From: Dichotomocladium elegans
Lineage: Eukaryota; Mucoromycota; Mucoromycetes; Mucorales; Lichtheimiaceae
Direction of reading: 5' to 3'
Assembly (NCBI GenBank): GCA_025716815.1
Contig: JAIXMN010000022.1
Span: forward strand, 496,001 to 560,000
DNA length: 64,000 nucleotides
The first letter of the stretch is position 1; the number at the start of each line of letters is the position of its first letter. Of this stretch, positions 47,292 to 59,802 are shown in pieces. A model generated the notes under the pieces. That model had not been told where the DNA came from and ran no database searches. It saw only the letters and a list, made by a program, of their open reading frames with translations. The position numbers were made by a program, and so were the translations under genes.

Positions 47292-49747
47292 CTAGAGCTT
47301 GCGTACTTTACGCTCCGTCTCAAAGATAAGTGCTCTCCAGAGCTTCATCACGAAGACAAGCGCTTCCGTATCTAGTGTCTAAATGCCGAGAGTGTGATTA
47401 AAAAGTTTGCTGAAACGGTCACACTGCAACACCTACCATTTCCAGTTCCTCGGTAATCGTTTGAGGCGATTGACGTCGTCTTACGAAGTCAAGAATGAAG
47501 CCCACAAATTCTTCTTCTTCAGTACCCAAAATTTCGAGGACTTTCTTGGAGATGAACGGCTTCAGTTTCTCATTGAGGAGCGTATCATCTACCTCTTCCC
47601 ATTTGACTGGCCAGCTCCACAGCTCTTGTTCTGAGCTTGGTATAGAGTCAATGAGCTCCTTAATTTGGCGCACGCGCTCTTCGGGATTCATATCAGACGT
47701 TGCCGAAGCAGACGCTTCTCCCATCGTCACGTCCTCATCGTCATATTCAAGCGGTACCAGCACCCGCCGTTTTCGGCCCGCTTCCTCATCCTCATCCTCA
47801 TCTTCTGCGCCGCCCATCGCGGAAATCCGCTTGATTGGTGCATTAAATGCTAGCTTGGTTGGCTTCAGTGCGATTCTCGGTGCATCCTCGGCCGTTGCAT
47901 TTCCACTTTTGCTCTCAAGTAAGCGCTGCCGCTCTTTTTCTTCTTCTTCAGCTCGCTGTCTTGCGTCTTCTATCTCTTGTGCTTCTAGACGACGGTCTTC
48001 ATCATCTGCGTCATCAAGTCGACGCCGGACATCCTCTCTGTGTGCGCGCCATCGAGACCTTTTGATCATTTTGATAAATCCCTCTTTTCTATGTGTATTC
48101 CCATATGCTAGTTTCCTTACCGGTTCGTGTAGAAGTCATCCTCTCCACGCTCCATCTCGATCTCGTCATCGTACTCTGCAAGTCGTCTTGCCCAGTATTC
48201 CCGGTCGCGCTCTCGACGATCATCAATGTCCTTCAATCGTTGCAGATCCCGTTCGTAGCTGCGCATCTGTGCGATCTCGCGACTTTCATATCGTTTTTCT
48301 TTCTGCAGGAAATGCGTCAGATATGGTCATTCTTCTTTTTATGTCTGGATCTCCCATTTACCTGTCGAAATGCATTATCGATCTCGCGCTGGTGCTTTTC
48401 TTCGCGTCGCCGTTCCAGCTCTTCATCGCTGACGTCCTCTTCATCTTCGAGCATAGGCTGACCAAACTCGGATGGACCACGGACGAAGTCGTTTCGTCCG
48501 TGTCGCCCCGCATTTCTGCGTCGTCTTCCATAGTCAGTCTCAGGAGATCGATTGCGTCTAGTACCGTTGTGATGAATCCCACCACTGCCACTATCAGGCC
48601 GTTCAGGTTCCTCCACGTCTTCCGCTGATGGATGTTGTTGATTCATTTGCATTTCTTTATCGCGCTTTGCGGCACGTTCTTTGAAAAATGCTAGTTCTTT
48701 GGTAAGTGCGTCGACCGCGCCTGAGCCCGGATCATTAGAAGTATGCTCAGCACCAGCTGTATCTGTGCTAGTTTCTTCGTCCTTCGCGACTGCTACCTCG
48801 CCGATATCTTCAGGGTCTTGTCCATTATTGATAGCTTCCACATATGATTGTACTTTTTCCAGCATCTCTTTCATCCCCTCTTTCTCCTAAAATATCAAAA
48901 TGGCGAATATTACAAATACAATCCAACAGCGTTTTGTGCTTGCTGAACTTACTGACTCCCCGGTTTGGGAGCGTACGAACTGTTCCAGGTGGCTTCGCAC
49001 TTTGTCGTCCGCTTTTACCTTTACTTCCACATCAGCCTTTTGTCTTCGCGTCATGTTGATCCGCCAAACACTTACAAGCAGTTTTTTCTGAATGCCGCTG
49101 CCATCCCTCGCAGTGAGCATCAATCCTTGATGTGTATTTTCTTCACCACCCAACACTCGCAACGTACGTAGCACGCTTTCTGGGTCCTCATATTCTGCGA
49201 ATCCAAATCCTTTGGGAGTCCCAGATGGATCTTTCATTCGCTTCCAGTTACGCAACTTGCCGGTTGTCTATACAGGAAGATCGGTTCAACGCAATTAGCT
49301 TCAGAAATCGAGAGCGAAGGCGAGCGAGAAAGTTTTGTTTATGAAGGCTGCAATATCGAACTTGCCGTAAGCAGTTTCTCAATCCAGGAGTCGGTGATGC
49401 CGGCTGGAATGGCACCAATGAACAAAGTTGTCAAATTATCGGATTCATTGCCACCGGTGCTGCTGCCAATACCTCCTGGTGGTGCCATCAGCACACCTCC
49501 AGGCATTGGCGGTCGACCGCCTCCGTGAGGAAGTCCGTGATGCATTGTTGGGGGACGACCTGGATAGCCTGGATAACCTCCCGCGCCTGGCGGAGGGCCG
49601 TAGCCTGTTGATCCTCCGTAATGGGGACGGTGGTAACCTACATAAAGAATGCGTGTTGATATATAACAACAGAAGTTCTAGTATGCGGCGACTCGAGCTA
49701 CACTGCTTTTAATATATCTAACCATAATGTGGTCTGTAGGGATCCAT
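47292..49747 (-). CDS. RBM25: RBM25-like RNA-binding protein (RRM + RE-rich + PWI)
   Basis: Seven exons on the minus strand: 49747-49723, 49637-49366, 49267-48953, 48886-48362, 48302-48121, 48058-47437 and 47378-47292, about 675 aa. A Gly/Pro/Tyr-rich start leads to an RRM (TTLFIGAIPAGITDSWIEKL, GTPKGFGFAEYEDPESVL). A long Arg/Glu-rich charged middle follows. The PWI domain at the end reads IPSSEQELWSWPVKWEEVDD, FISKKVLEILGTEEEEFV and FVMKLWRALIFETERKVRKL. RBM25/Snu71-type proteins bind U1 snRNP and tune 5' splice-site choice. Intron 2 starts GCAAGT at 49365 (GC-AG). Exon 3 holds an in-frame 57-nt possible intron (GTAAGT...GTAAAG) whose removal gives a better KLLVKADDKV match. Confidence 0.92.
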
Positions 49748-51270
49748 CGATGGCGTTTGATTTTTTTCTTCGTTGAGTGAAAGAAAAAAGGCGGAGAGTG
49801 GCGATACTTTCGCCTGTTGAAAAGAAAACGTCAAAAGCTTGAATTTATTGTGAATTGCATACACTTATTATCAAAATCGAAGTCGTGCGCCGAAGTTGCG
49901 GGATCCTATTACAGGACCCTCGATCTCCCAGAAATCCATCTCTATAAAGCATGTCCTGCCCTTGGTTATATTTTACATTCCGAGATGACCATTTTATTTT
50001 CCTACGATGGTCAGCGCCATGTCCTTCTCACACAGAATATTTTTGCATAATATGCCTTGCAAGGGAAACCCGTGGCATGCTGCCATGCCTATCTCCAGAC
50101 GAACTGATACAATATTCTCTTGACAGAAGAAGATTTCACGTGCGGCTATACAATGTACCTGACCAAGATCAGGTCAGATTTTTCAATTTGCATGTTCATT
50201 CAGCACAGCGTAGGGTATTACAGCTCGAAAAGGATCCTGAGGGCAAATATAAAACGATGACCAGAGTCCACCCATTGGTATATACTATTTTCTAAAGTCG
50301 AAGTCGCACCCTGCCGGCTCTGAACTCGCAGGGTCGCGTGTAGCCCAAAAATCTTTACGCGTGATGACAATCGAATGTCGCACGCATAGACCGAAAGACT
50401 TTCTCTTTTATAGACTTTTACAGTCTGAAATGAACAATCTATTTTTTTTTTATAATGGCCAAGGCCATGTCGTTAATGAGGAAAATGTACTCTCTGCAAA
50501 TCCATTTGTTCACACACTGAAAATCTGCGTAGCACACCTTGCAAAAGATAACTCCGAGCTTATTGCTACGCACATTCACAAGCGAAAGAATGTAGACCCT
50601 TGGATGGATCAAACGCAGTTAAACAGCGCACACTGACCAAGACAAGGACAGGTTTACCAAACTGATGTTTGACAAGGCCTTGAGTGCATCAGCTACTAGG
50701 AATCCATGTTGGTTCAGCCCAGCGATGGACATTACAGTACGAGAAGGACCCTAACAACATCTTTAAGAAACCTAACGCGAGCAGTCGTTCGGCATTCTCG
50801 ATGAAGAGCATAAGAGCGTTATTTTAAAGTGCGCTGATGAGAATCCATCCATTGTCCTAGAGGAGCTGACACTGCTCAGCTCCTCCTCCCTCCTCTTCCT
50901 CCTCTTCGCTTTTCCATCATGGTTATTGGAGGTGACTTGAAATGTATGAGGAAGGGTTACGGTTTTCAGCTGACTCAGTATCGACACGACAATTTTATAC
51001 AATTTATGCGTCGTTATTTTATCGCGTGTATGAAATTTATTTTGGAAAAATGGTCCGCTCTCTTGTCTTTTTTTTTTCGCAAAACACTTCGCATATTTTT
51101 AAAGTGGTTTTCGCTGCTGTAAGCTATATGGATACGTGAACCGAAAAAAAGAAACGAGTGAATTAAGCTGTTCAGTGTTGCGTCTAATTAGAATAGTAGT
51201 AAGAAAGCTCATTACGCGATAAAAGGATATATAAGAACGGAGGTGAAGACGACAAGCCAGTAAAGACGCA
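49748..51270. other. Intergenic region, mostly transposon relic
   Basis: No host gene. Most of it (about 49840-50935) is degraded Tc1/mariner-like sequence, listed separately. The last 300 bases should hold the CCHC gene promoter; TATATAAGAACG at about 51228 could be its TATA box, 40 bases before the ATG. Confidence 0.45.
49840..50935 (+). mobile_element. Tandem relics of Tc1/mariner-like transposon
   Basis: The second half reads ELIATHIHKRKN, SPAMDI-type fragments and ILDEEHKSVILKCADENPSI then VLEELTLL. The last part is the N-terminal helix-turn-helix of IS630/Tc1-like transposases common in Mucorales. A first unit at 49840-50270 and a second at 50340-50520 share a diverged block: TTTACATTCCGAGATGACCA versus TTTACAGTCTGAAATGAACA, both followed by a T-rich stretch and GGC-CATGTC. 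That suggests two overlapping or nested insertions. All frames are broken and no ends could be fixed. Confidence 0.5.
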
Positions 51271-52313
51271 ATGGTGTATAGAAAGAGCTGTTTCAAGTGC
51301 GGAAATTGTAGGTCAACCAATGCATCGATATCTACGTATCCGTAACCCGCTAATATCTTCCATTGTCGTCCAAAAAGTGGGTCACATCGCCGAGGTATGC
51401 CCGGAGCCGGAGCGTCTCTGTTACAATTGCAAGCAACCGGGGCACGAGTCAAACAATTGCCCGCGGGTTAAGTCTGTTGATGTAAAGCAATGCTACGTCT
51501 GTGGAGGAAGAAAGTGTTTTTCAGCGAATGCATGAAACAGAAAATTCGAATCTGACCATTTCCATAGTAGGACATATACGAATCAACTGCCCCTCTGCTC
51601 GCACCAACATCCATCGTACCCAGGAGCGAAAACCGAGTGCTCAAAGCGCGAATAACAACAATGCCAACAGTGGAGGATCAGTACCGGTACGCTGCTATAA
51701 CTGTGGGCGCACTGGTCATTTCGCTCGCGTGTGTCGCAACCGCCCACAAGCAGGAGTGGAAGCGGCAAGGGGTCTCGGAAATGGTTCAATAAGCCATGCC
51801 CAGAGTGGCAGACGTGGTGGCCATGGTACGGATGGCGGATTTGTCGGTCCCTCGAGCAGCAGTGTGATATGCTACAACTGCGGTGGACCAAACCATTTTG
51901 CACGCGATTGCCAGGCAGGCAACAAGAGCATCAAATGTTACCAGTGTAACAAATTTGGCCATATTGCGCGTGATTGCATAACATCGTCCGGTGAAGTTCA
52001 ACGTCAAAGCAAGAAGTGCTACATATGTAATGAAGTGGGACATATTGCACGCGATTGTACATCGTCCGCAGACAAGAATCAGAATCGCAGCAAGGTGTGT
52101 TACCGCTGTAATGAAGTAGGCCATATCGCACGCGATTGTGGCGCGTCGTCCCACGAGGATGACAATGAAGATGATGAAGATGATGAAGACGAAGACGAAG
52201 ACGAAGGCTCTTCTCATCGATCTGTGTCTCCAGCAGCATCAGAATTGCAACAAGCACTAACGAAACGTCGCACGGATGGAAGTGGCGCTGAATCAGATGT
52301 TGAATCAAATTAA
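51271..52313 (+). CDS. CCHC zinc-knuckle protein (CNBP/Gis2-like), eight knuckles
   Basis: Exon 1 is 51271-51307 and exon 2 starts at 51378; a second interruption lies near 51507-51570. The product carries eight C-x2-C-x4-H-x4-C knuckles: CFKCGNLGHIAEVC, CYNCKQPGHESNNC, CYVC..GHIRINC, CYNCGRTGHFARVC, CYNCGGPNHFARDC, CYQCNKFGHIARDC, CYICNEVGHIARDC and CYRCNEVGHIARDC. The last four are nearly tandem copies. An acidic Asp/Glu run and a Ser-rich tail follow. CNBP/Gis2-type proteins bind single-stranded or G-rich nucleic acid and affect translation. The third knuckle is split where no GT donor exists: GGAG is followed by GAAGAAAGTG, so a T may be missing from GTAAGA, or the intron is non-canonical. 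Retroviral-type Gag can be excluded because no other capsid features are present. Confidence 0.85.
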
Positions 52314-53884
52314 GGTCTGAGGACATTAAAGTTGTTAAAACAAATAAAACAGATGATAAGTAAGGGATGCGAACTTGTGAGGCAGGGGAAGATTAACAAC
52401 ATAAGACATACTTTATTTTCCAAGATAAAGTAATGACTCGTTTGGGGGAAGCCGTAGACGTATCGCCTATCTTTATGATCTGAGGAGGTGGAGCCAGGGA
52501 TTGGCTCTGCCATATGAATAAACCAGTAGTTCCTCCCGGGGTCCCGGGCATGTCCTCAAGTGAACATGTTACTGGTGGTGGTCCAAAGCGAAGAATAGGG
52601 ATTCATCAGCCGACCTGAGCGAGGCAGGTGCCTGCTTGTGGATAGAAATGATATGCTAATTAGCAGTCCATTGGCCAGAACCATGGAGGATCTGTTTCCA
52701 GAAGCAACATGAGGAGGTCGACCGACGTGTGGTTCCCTATACCTTACTGTTATTTGCTTGCTATATCCAATGCTCTGCCATCTTTCTTCTTTCCCCTTTT
52801 CTCTTCTTTTGCTTTCCTTGCCTTTTCCTTTTTTCCATCCTTGCACTTGGTTTTTTTTTTTTTTGTTTCCTCTCTTTTAGAATCGCGTGCGAACGGAGAA
52901 GCTGGAAGCAGCAAGCGCTCATCATCAATCGCATTAAATAAATGTCATTTTTGTCCGCATTATCTCGGTCTCCTGTGACCCCCCCTTGGCCTGGTCCCGG
53001 GGGAGTGCACTCGCGCCCGCCAAAGCAAGGTTTTCTACCAAGACGTATCAGTCTGCAGAATGCGGTTGCCGCAAACTGTAATTTACATCTGATCATTGGA
53101 CATGTACTTATTGGTCTTGTCTCAGGCTGTACGGGTTAGTATCCTCGTTCCAGCCGTCCGGTCGATCCTTCTCGTTTAAGAAAGGCAGAAACCACGCATT
53201 TGGCGATGTGAATTGGCGAAGTACACAACCGAATTCAGACACCCCTGCTGGCACTCTGGGGAAAGTGTGATTCCCATATTTAAAGCCTCGGAAGCAGCTA
53301 GCCCAGGGCTTTTACATCAAAGTGGTTTGACAAAGAAGGCTGCAGTCTTTGCTGGCTCTTACAAGACCTGCCTGAAGGTATAGGGTACGGGGCGATCTAC
53401 TCAACGCACGGACAGAACCTCGGTTCACTGAATTTCGATTTAGTCGTTACAGTCTAATATCTCCCCACCTCCATTCAGCTGGGACAATACCTTTCCAGAG
53501 AGCTGTAGTACTGGAGAGATCAATGCAATAACAAAGTCTTCTCTTTGATCTCCCACTGTTTGCAACTCTAGGGCGAGGAGTATTTTACCTGCCGATACAC
53601 GCACGCTACGGCAACAGTTGAGAGACCGGAGCATCTATGCATTCTGTTGTAGCTACCTACTCACGGTTGGGCTAAGCAAGCGCAAGTGCCCGCAACACGG
53701 TATGCGCCTCGTGGACGCGTCTATATCGAAGACTATCCGGAACTTAACTTCTTCCAATGGCTGGCAGGAAGAACCCTAGGCCTTCTGGCAGGATCCCATA
53801 GAGCGTGGGGTGGGGTGGAGAACTAGGTTTAAATTTCGCAAGTGGGGAAAATAGATGAGGTTGAGAGATCTTAATCGTAAGAAA
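52314..53884. other. Intergenic region, no recognised gene
   Basis: About 1.6 kb between the CCHC gene and Fanzor copy B. A 65-codon frame at 52942-53139 (MSFLSALSRSPVTPPWPGPG...) is the longest plausible one but matches nothing I know. T and C homopolymers occur near 52851-52865 and 52979-52986. Confidence 0.35.
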
Positions 53885-55995
53885 ATAGTATCCCTTCTTC
53901 AACGCTTTAGCTTGCCCCGAAGGTATCCAGAAGTGTACCGGCAATAACCGACACGCAAAATCATCGCTATTGCTGATCTCATCCTGGCCCTCTTTTCCTC
54001 ACCTTTCGCTCATCGGGCTCTGGTGATCTAGCCCTTCTTGGTAGACGCATGGCACCACCGGCATATGCTCGTCGAAAACTTTCCGGCACCATACCATCGG
54101 CACAAAGATCCCTGAAAATATGTGCCATATTCAGGCAGGCTATCATATCCCGGTTCCACAATCGCTGTTGAGGAACGCACCTGCATAGAATAAGCAAAGT
54201 TAGATTATAATTGTTGTTTCAGACTCCATACCGTGGCAGGCCAAGATAGATAACATTTGGGTTCTCGACTCTTCGATGGAGTCGCGGATTGGGTCCCTCC
54301 GGAATGCAGGAAGGCTCTCATTGGATTAGCCGATCAAGCATACATTGAAGCGACGTTCGGCGCGCTTGAGAAGATGTTGGAAGTCAACACCTTGGGACCG
54401 GACAAGAAGGAAGCGTTCATAACCAGCACCGTCGAAGCTACGGACATGCTCACCAGCCATGCGTGCCTCGGCATGCACGACTTCAGGTTCCGCATCCTTG
54501 AGCCTCTCGAACAACCGGCGATAGTTCTTGGTCCTGTGAACCTCGTCCTGATGGGCTTTGGTGTATCGGAACGTCAGATGTCCACATCCTTCAGGCATGG
54601 GTTTCTCCGAGAGACAGAAAAGGAGGTCCTTCCTCCCAGGGTCGATGGTGACGCACCTACGAGCGATGTTCTGGTGTTCCTGCGGTGTCAGCATGCTGAC
54701 ATAGTTGGACTACTCTTCGACCCCTCTGTACTTTGCTTCGTATGATGGTTTGTTGTTCGTCCTCTTAAAAACTGTGACGCCTGCTCCGTCGATTTGGATT
54801 ATGCCACAAAACTCGATCGTTCCGTCTTCTTGGGGTCTGAAAGCACCAGAATGTAAGTCCACACCTCTCCCCAGAGAGCCAAATTCTGGCCGATGTTGTA
54901 CTTCACCCTCTTTAGGATAAGTTGGATAAGAATCGTGGTGTAGATTTTCATGTGGCAAGAGGACCAGGTTCGGCGGCGAAGAGGGAAACATTGGAAAAGC
55001 GCGAAGACCATTGCGGCGAAAACATGGAAAAGCTCGATGAAGGTTCGTAAGTAGTTGGCTGAATGCGCCTTGGCGTCGTAGTAGATACTTTTTGTTGGAA
55101 CTGGTACCCTTCGGGATATTCATTCAAGACCGGTTGCACCTGGTCGAACGCTTGGCTGAGGAAAGCTGGTTCCGCCGAACATCATCCCTCCATAAACCTC
55201 GACAGGCAATGGCGAGCTTGAAGCTGCGCTATAGCTAGTGATGGTGCCATAGACATCGTGGGGGATTTGTTCCTCGGTACGGTTGAAGACCCCCGAATGT
55301 GTTACCCGAAGCGCATTGATGTATGCAATAACATCTTCTTGCCTTCGAACGCAGAGCATTGCTGAGAATTCCCAGGCGTTGGTTGTTGGTTGTTGGTACT
55401 GGCTGGCTTCAAGTTGTCCTTCAAATACTCGCCAATCAGAGCTCGGCACTCGCCGATCAGAACTCTGCACTCACCGGCGAATGCCCGAGTTGGGCGTAAT
55501 CACTTATCGATCATGGAAGCCATACCACCGAGAAGAACTTCTTCGTGATGGAATTGTTGGACGTTGAATTTCGTCTCGCGTTCCTGCTTCCGTAGGGAAA
55601 TGCACTTGGCGAAGCTGTGCGCACGGGTCGTAGTCGCATGGACAACAGCGACCAAGCCCATCAACGCCTGGTCGTATGCTGGGTTCCAGCGGATGCCACA
55701 GAGAGAGGTCTTAACCGTTAACATATGTTCAGCGGGCTTAAGGTTGGGTTGGACAAGGTTTACGTCCCTCCCCCTGGTGGGATCGACAGGTAGTTCCATG
55801 CCTTCACTCGTAGAGGGATTTGGTATTATATTTTTGATACAATATCTTCTAGTCATATGTTGTTCCAGAGTCCTTACCGTCCAATGCCAGCTGTATTTTG
55901 TGTTCTCTGCCTTGGGTTGTATTGGCTATGTAACGTGCGAGAGATATGAGAGATGTATAATACGCGTGTGTTTGTAACGGGTTTAGAATACGTAA
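53885..55995 (-). mobile_element. Fanzor-carrying element, copy B
   Basis: Collinear with copy A over its full length apart from deletions. The low-coordinate end reads TATCCCTTCTTCAACGC, the other end GTAACGGGTTTAGAATACG. Length is about 2.1 kb versus 2.38 kb in copy A. Differences from copy A are mostly transitions and a few deletions. The flanks differ from those of copy A, so this is an independent insertion, not a segmental duplication. Confidence 0.6.
53979..55830 (-). pseudogene. Fanzor gene, copy B, internally deleted
   Basis: The minus-strand reading gives GLVAVVHATTTRAHSFAKCI near the start, then FSNVSLFAAEPGPLAT-type frameshifted sequence and FCGIIQIDGAGVTVF. RuvC-I is present as VTIDPGRKD. 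After ERFLLVRSQG about 200 bp found in copy A are missing, including the INKQRADEKL helix and the RuvC-II Glu. A second gap removes the first CPxC of the zinc ribbon. RuvC-III remains as LWNRDMIACLN. The same in-frame TAG as in copy A follows YRGVEE at 54712-54710. With RuvC-II gone this copy cannot cut DNA. Confidence 0.72.
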
Positions 55996-56783
55996 GTAAT
56001 AATGAAAAGATTTAGTCAAAAGTCATTATTTTATAGTACATCAAGACCTCCGATCCCAGAAGGTTGACCTGAAATGATGAATCAAGCTGATGAGAAACGA
56101 AGGGTTTCCTTAATTCGCAATACAGTACTTGTTTGTGTACATATCGTACTGTAACATCATCCTTTTGTGCCCATGTGCAGAGAGCCAAGTGTTTCTTTAT
56201 ATGTACTATGAAATCTTCATAGTACCGACATTAAGGCAACAGTGTGTTAGAGTCACTTGGACTGCAAGGATTCTTGGGAAGACAGCGAAGGTTTGAGTAA
56301 ATTGTGTCGTAACCCAAGAGCAATACTGCATGCTGTAGCCTTACAGTTCACGAGACTGCGCTCGCAGGCATAGTAGTGAGATGAGGTTATTAATTCTCCT
56401 ATTATCCTAAACCGGCCATGATCTGATATAACTTCTCATCAGTATGCTTTAAATCAATCAGCATCGAAGAGGTCCATTTCCTCATCAACGATATGGCCTT
56501 GCATATCGTGGTAAAGAAATAGATTGCTCATTTCCTAATATAAAATCGGTATAAAAAGAAAAGGTAAAAAGCCAACCAGAATTTATAGAGATGGAAGCTG
56601 CTTTGTGCGACATCTTTAGTCATGCATGCGACGTTTGCTTTGTCATCATGCGTAAAGAACGATGGGCAAAACATGATTTCTAGTTTTGTAATCTTGCGAC
56701 TTCAGAACTGGTAGGACACGACTTCAATTTTGGAAAAACGGCATATGGAAGATCCCGTTGACAGTCCTGCATGAAATTTTGAT
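55996..56783. other. Intergenic region
   Basis: No gene recognised. The stretch at about 56605-56730 (TGTGCGACATCTTTAG, GCTTTGTCATCATGCGTAAAG, CAATTTTGGAAAAACGG) resembles the 39050-39150 sequence upstream of the mariner relic, and may be a solo transposon end. Confidence 0.3.
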
Positions 56784-59700
56784 TCATGATGTTTGCACAC
56801 GGGAAATCAGAAAGGCAACTTGCTCTGCAGCTTCGTCTAGGCGTACTTCTTGTTCCTGCCCACCGCCGAAATGGCCCCGGTCCAGATCAATCTTCAGCAT
56901 GACCTGGTTTTGATTTTGTTCGTTCTTATCGCCCAAAAACGCGTGCCTCAGCCGCGCCACGAGTTTGAGCGGTTGCCAATAGGCGACCCGCTGGTCTTTT
57001 AATCCTGCGGTAATGTAGATGGCAGGAAGAGGGTTCCCCCGCACGTTTTCGTAAGGTGAATATTTCTCAATGAGATCGTACGCGTTGTTATTTGTCGATG
57101 GATTTCCCCACTCTGGATACTCGATTTGGGTAAGTGGTAAATCAGGGTTGAGCATAGCTGAAAGAGGGTCCACAAAAGGGACACGAAGTACAAGGGCCTT
57201 GAAGAGCTCTAAAACATATAGATCGCGTTGACATGAAGCCATGTTATATATCCGGTTTTTCTTACCTGGACGCATGTGCATCATCGCTCCTGGTTTTAAA
57301 ATGTGAGTATACTAATGGATGGATCTCGGATACATTTAACTGTTGCGCGTACCGACAAGCAGTCCACCTGCACTTGTGCCAAGAGCTGATATATAATTTG
57401 AGCTGGTCACCTTGGAACGAATGAGATGCTCTGCTACGGAAATAAAATCGTAGAAGCTGTTCATTTTATGCATGAGCTTGCCGTCTTCATACCATTTCCG
57501 GCCAAGCTCACTTCCGCCGCTATAGCAACTATAAGTTTATCGTCGAAGCAGAAATCTCTGGATATATATCTATATACACATACCGAACGTGTGCAAGCGC
57601 AATAACCCATCCGCGTTCAAGAAGTGGGAAATGTTCGATGCGAAAATCAGGATCTGTTGACACGCCATAGGCGCCATAGGACCGCAGGAGGACTGGGTTC
57701 CTATATCACTATCAAAGTGAGCTTGAATTTACAAGAAATACTTGCGCTTCTACGTACTTCCCGTTCATCTTGATATCTTTTCGATGAATTAATGTCATCG
57801 GAACCTCCTTTCCATCGTGTGATGGGGCATACATCCGTGTACATGTATACTGAGATCTATCGAATCCTATATATATACAAGAAGCCTTGTGAGATGGGAG
57901 GTCTCTATATACGCTGACTCGAAATATACTTGCGATGGATAGGTTGCACCCGTACCGGCTTGAGGCGGCGCGTGGACATCTCATAGTCGTAAGTCGCCTC
58001 GTGTGCAAAAGGAGAATGAAGCGAGAAACGGAAAGTGTCTGTATCAAAGTCCTGGAAACAAACAAAATATTTTTAGGACGTTCTTCCTCCACAAATGATA
58101 ATTAAAGTCTTACAACATTTGTTCCTGGTTGGATAACACAAAAACGTTCTGGAAGATCGATTGGCGTTGCCTGCCGCGTTTTAAGATCGTAACACAGTAT
58201 CATTGGTAGGCCTTCTCGACGACCATAGATAACAATATGGTTCTAATAAATATGCAGCTGTTAGAATGGCCAAAAAAGCGGGGAAAAGAAGCAAACAAAA
58301 CCTTGAAAACATCCACATCCTCGATCTTTTCATTATCTGCCACGGTAACCACATCCTTCCAGTATTGCTTGGAAACTCGGCCATCTGGTGCCCGAGCAAG
58401 TTTGAAGTTTTTGGCACCATCGGTGTTCGTTAGAATGTAAAATGCGTCCTGTGAACAAGTCATTATGCAGTGAACTAAAAACACAAACGGTAGTACTTGC
58501 CTCATGATGGTCTACGTAATACTCAACACCCTTTCTTCGGGGCTCGATGAGCGTAAGTTCTGGTAATATATTATTGCCCTGTTTCGCCGCTATATTGTAG
58601 ACATGTGAAGCATCAATAACTCGGATCTCCGATGAAGAGAGTGAGTTAGAATTGATGGTAATGTATTTCTGTATCATTCGGATTAGACACAAAGTCAAGT
58701 ACAAATATGCATTTACATGTATACCATGTCCTTTGTGCTCGTAATATCGACAAACGCGGTGTCATCCTGTTCTTCATACACAAGAATATCTTGTGCTTGC
58801 TCTGTTCCCAATTTGTGGGCATAGACCTATCAATACTCTATCATGAACACCAGCACCGTCGTACATCCCCTCCCACCTCACAGCTTCTGACAGCCATCTA
58901 ATTTTTCACCTTGTGCGGTCGGAGCTGATCGTTCGGCACGGTATAGTAAATGGTTGAGTTATTAGCCCATACGAAGTTGAAGATATCACAGAGAACTTCA
59001 TTTTCCTACGATCTACATTGTAAGTCTGCCTAGGCATGTTCCCGTTTCGTTTTCTACGCTTACCTCGCTGCGACCATCCAAATACTTGAGATGCAAATCG
59101 CCATATTCCATCCCTTCTCTCTCAGTATTATAAGCGAATATAGTATGGTCAGGGGACAGGAGCACCTTGCGAATCGACATGTTGAGAGATCGTAAAAAGC
59201 CAGCATGCAGAAGTGTCTCTTCTTCCTCACAACCCAATTTTTTGCGGAGGTAGACCATCCCATATGGTGATGTACGTGAATAATACTCGTAACCATTAGT
59301 GACGGTTTTTAAAGGCTTCTGGGCTTGAGGCAGATGGAGCCGGCTTTTCATTTCCTACATACGGTAAGTTATATCGCCTGTCTCCTTCCCTAAAGCTTAT
59401 CTTACTTTAAGAATCTTGCGCTTCAAGAACCGATTTTTATTCATGGCTTGCTTTGCGAACCTATTTTCCACTATTAAGAACACGCGCATACCTCACAGAC
59501 TTCTGCTTTCTTTTGTAAAAATATACTTGCTCATTTTCTGCTTGAATATAACGGGCAAGATCCTGTCAATGGAATGACCAAGAAAGAGCATGAAGGACAA
59601 ATATGTCAAATTTGTGAGTCTTTTCTCTGCTTCTTAATTTAATAAAATGAAAGTGCATTACAGGGTGATCAAGTTGCTCCATCCATGAAAAATTGTCTAT

Positions 59701-59802
59701 TCTCTTTTTTCCGTGGTGCATTTGTACGTCTTTAATCATTTTTGGCAGGGGCGGCTGTTGAGGTTTCCTAATAAATAGAGATATTGACTTCTTAGTATAC
59801 AT
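56784..59802 (-). CDS. S9A prolyl oligopeptidase family, oligopeptidase B-like
   Basis: Fifteen exons on the minus strand join in frame to 717 aa, a normal length. Larger ones are 59802-59662, 59354-59064, 58668-58501, 57519-57353 and 57208-56784. N-terminal propeller entry: DNFSWMEQLDHPDLARYIQA. The hydrolase domain reads NPVLLRSYGAYGVSTDPDF, LERGWVIALAHVRGGSELG, then the nucleophile in ALGTSAGGLLVG, the Asp in ITAGLKDQRVAYWQ and the His in DRGHFGG. Such cytosolic serine peptidases cut short peptides after Lys/Arg (oligopeptidase B) or Pro. RGGSELG and the GTSAGG nucleophile favour the B type. One intron (donor GCAAGT at 58500) is GC-AG; another (58301) has a weak GTTTTG donor. One splice at 57929-57857 is less certain. 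Confidence 0.9.

Noticed and set aside
47495..48628. 377-codon plus-strand frame opposite RBM25
   Set aside because: Ser/Arg-rich reading is the reverse of the Arg/Glu/Asp-rich RBM25 exons and spans its introns.
51271..52313. Retrotransposon Gag origin for the CCHC protein
   Set aside because: Eight regularly spaced knuckles with an acidic tail and no capsid, protease or reverse transcriptase nearby fit CNBP/Gis2-type cellular proteins.
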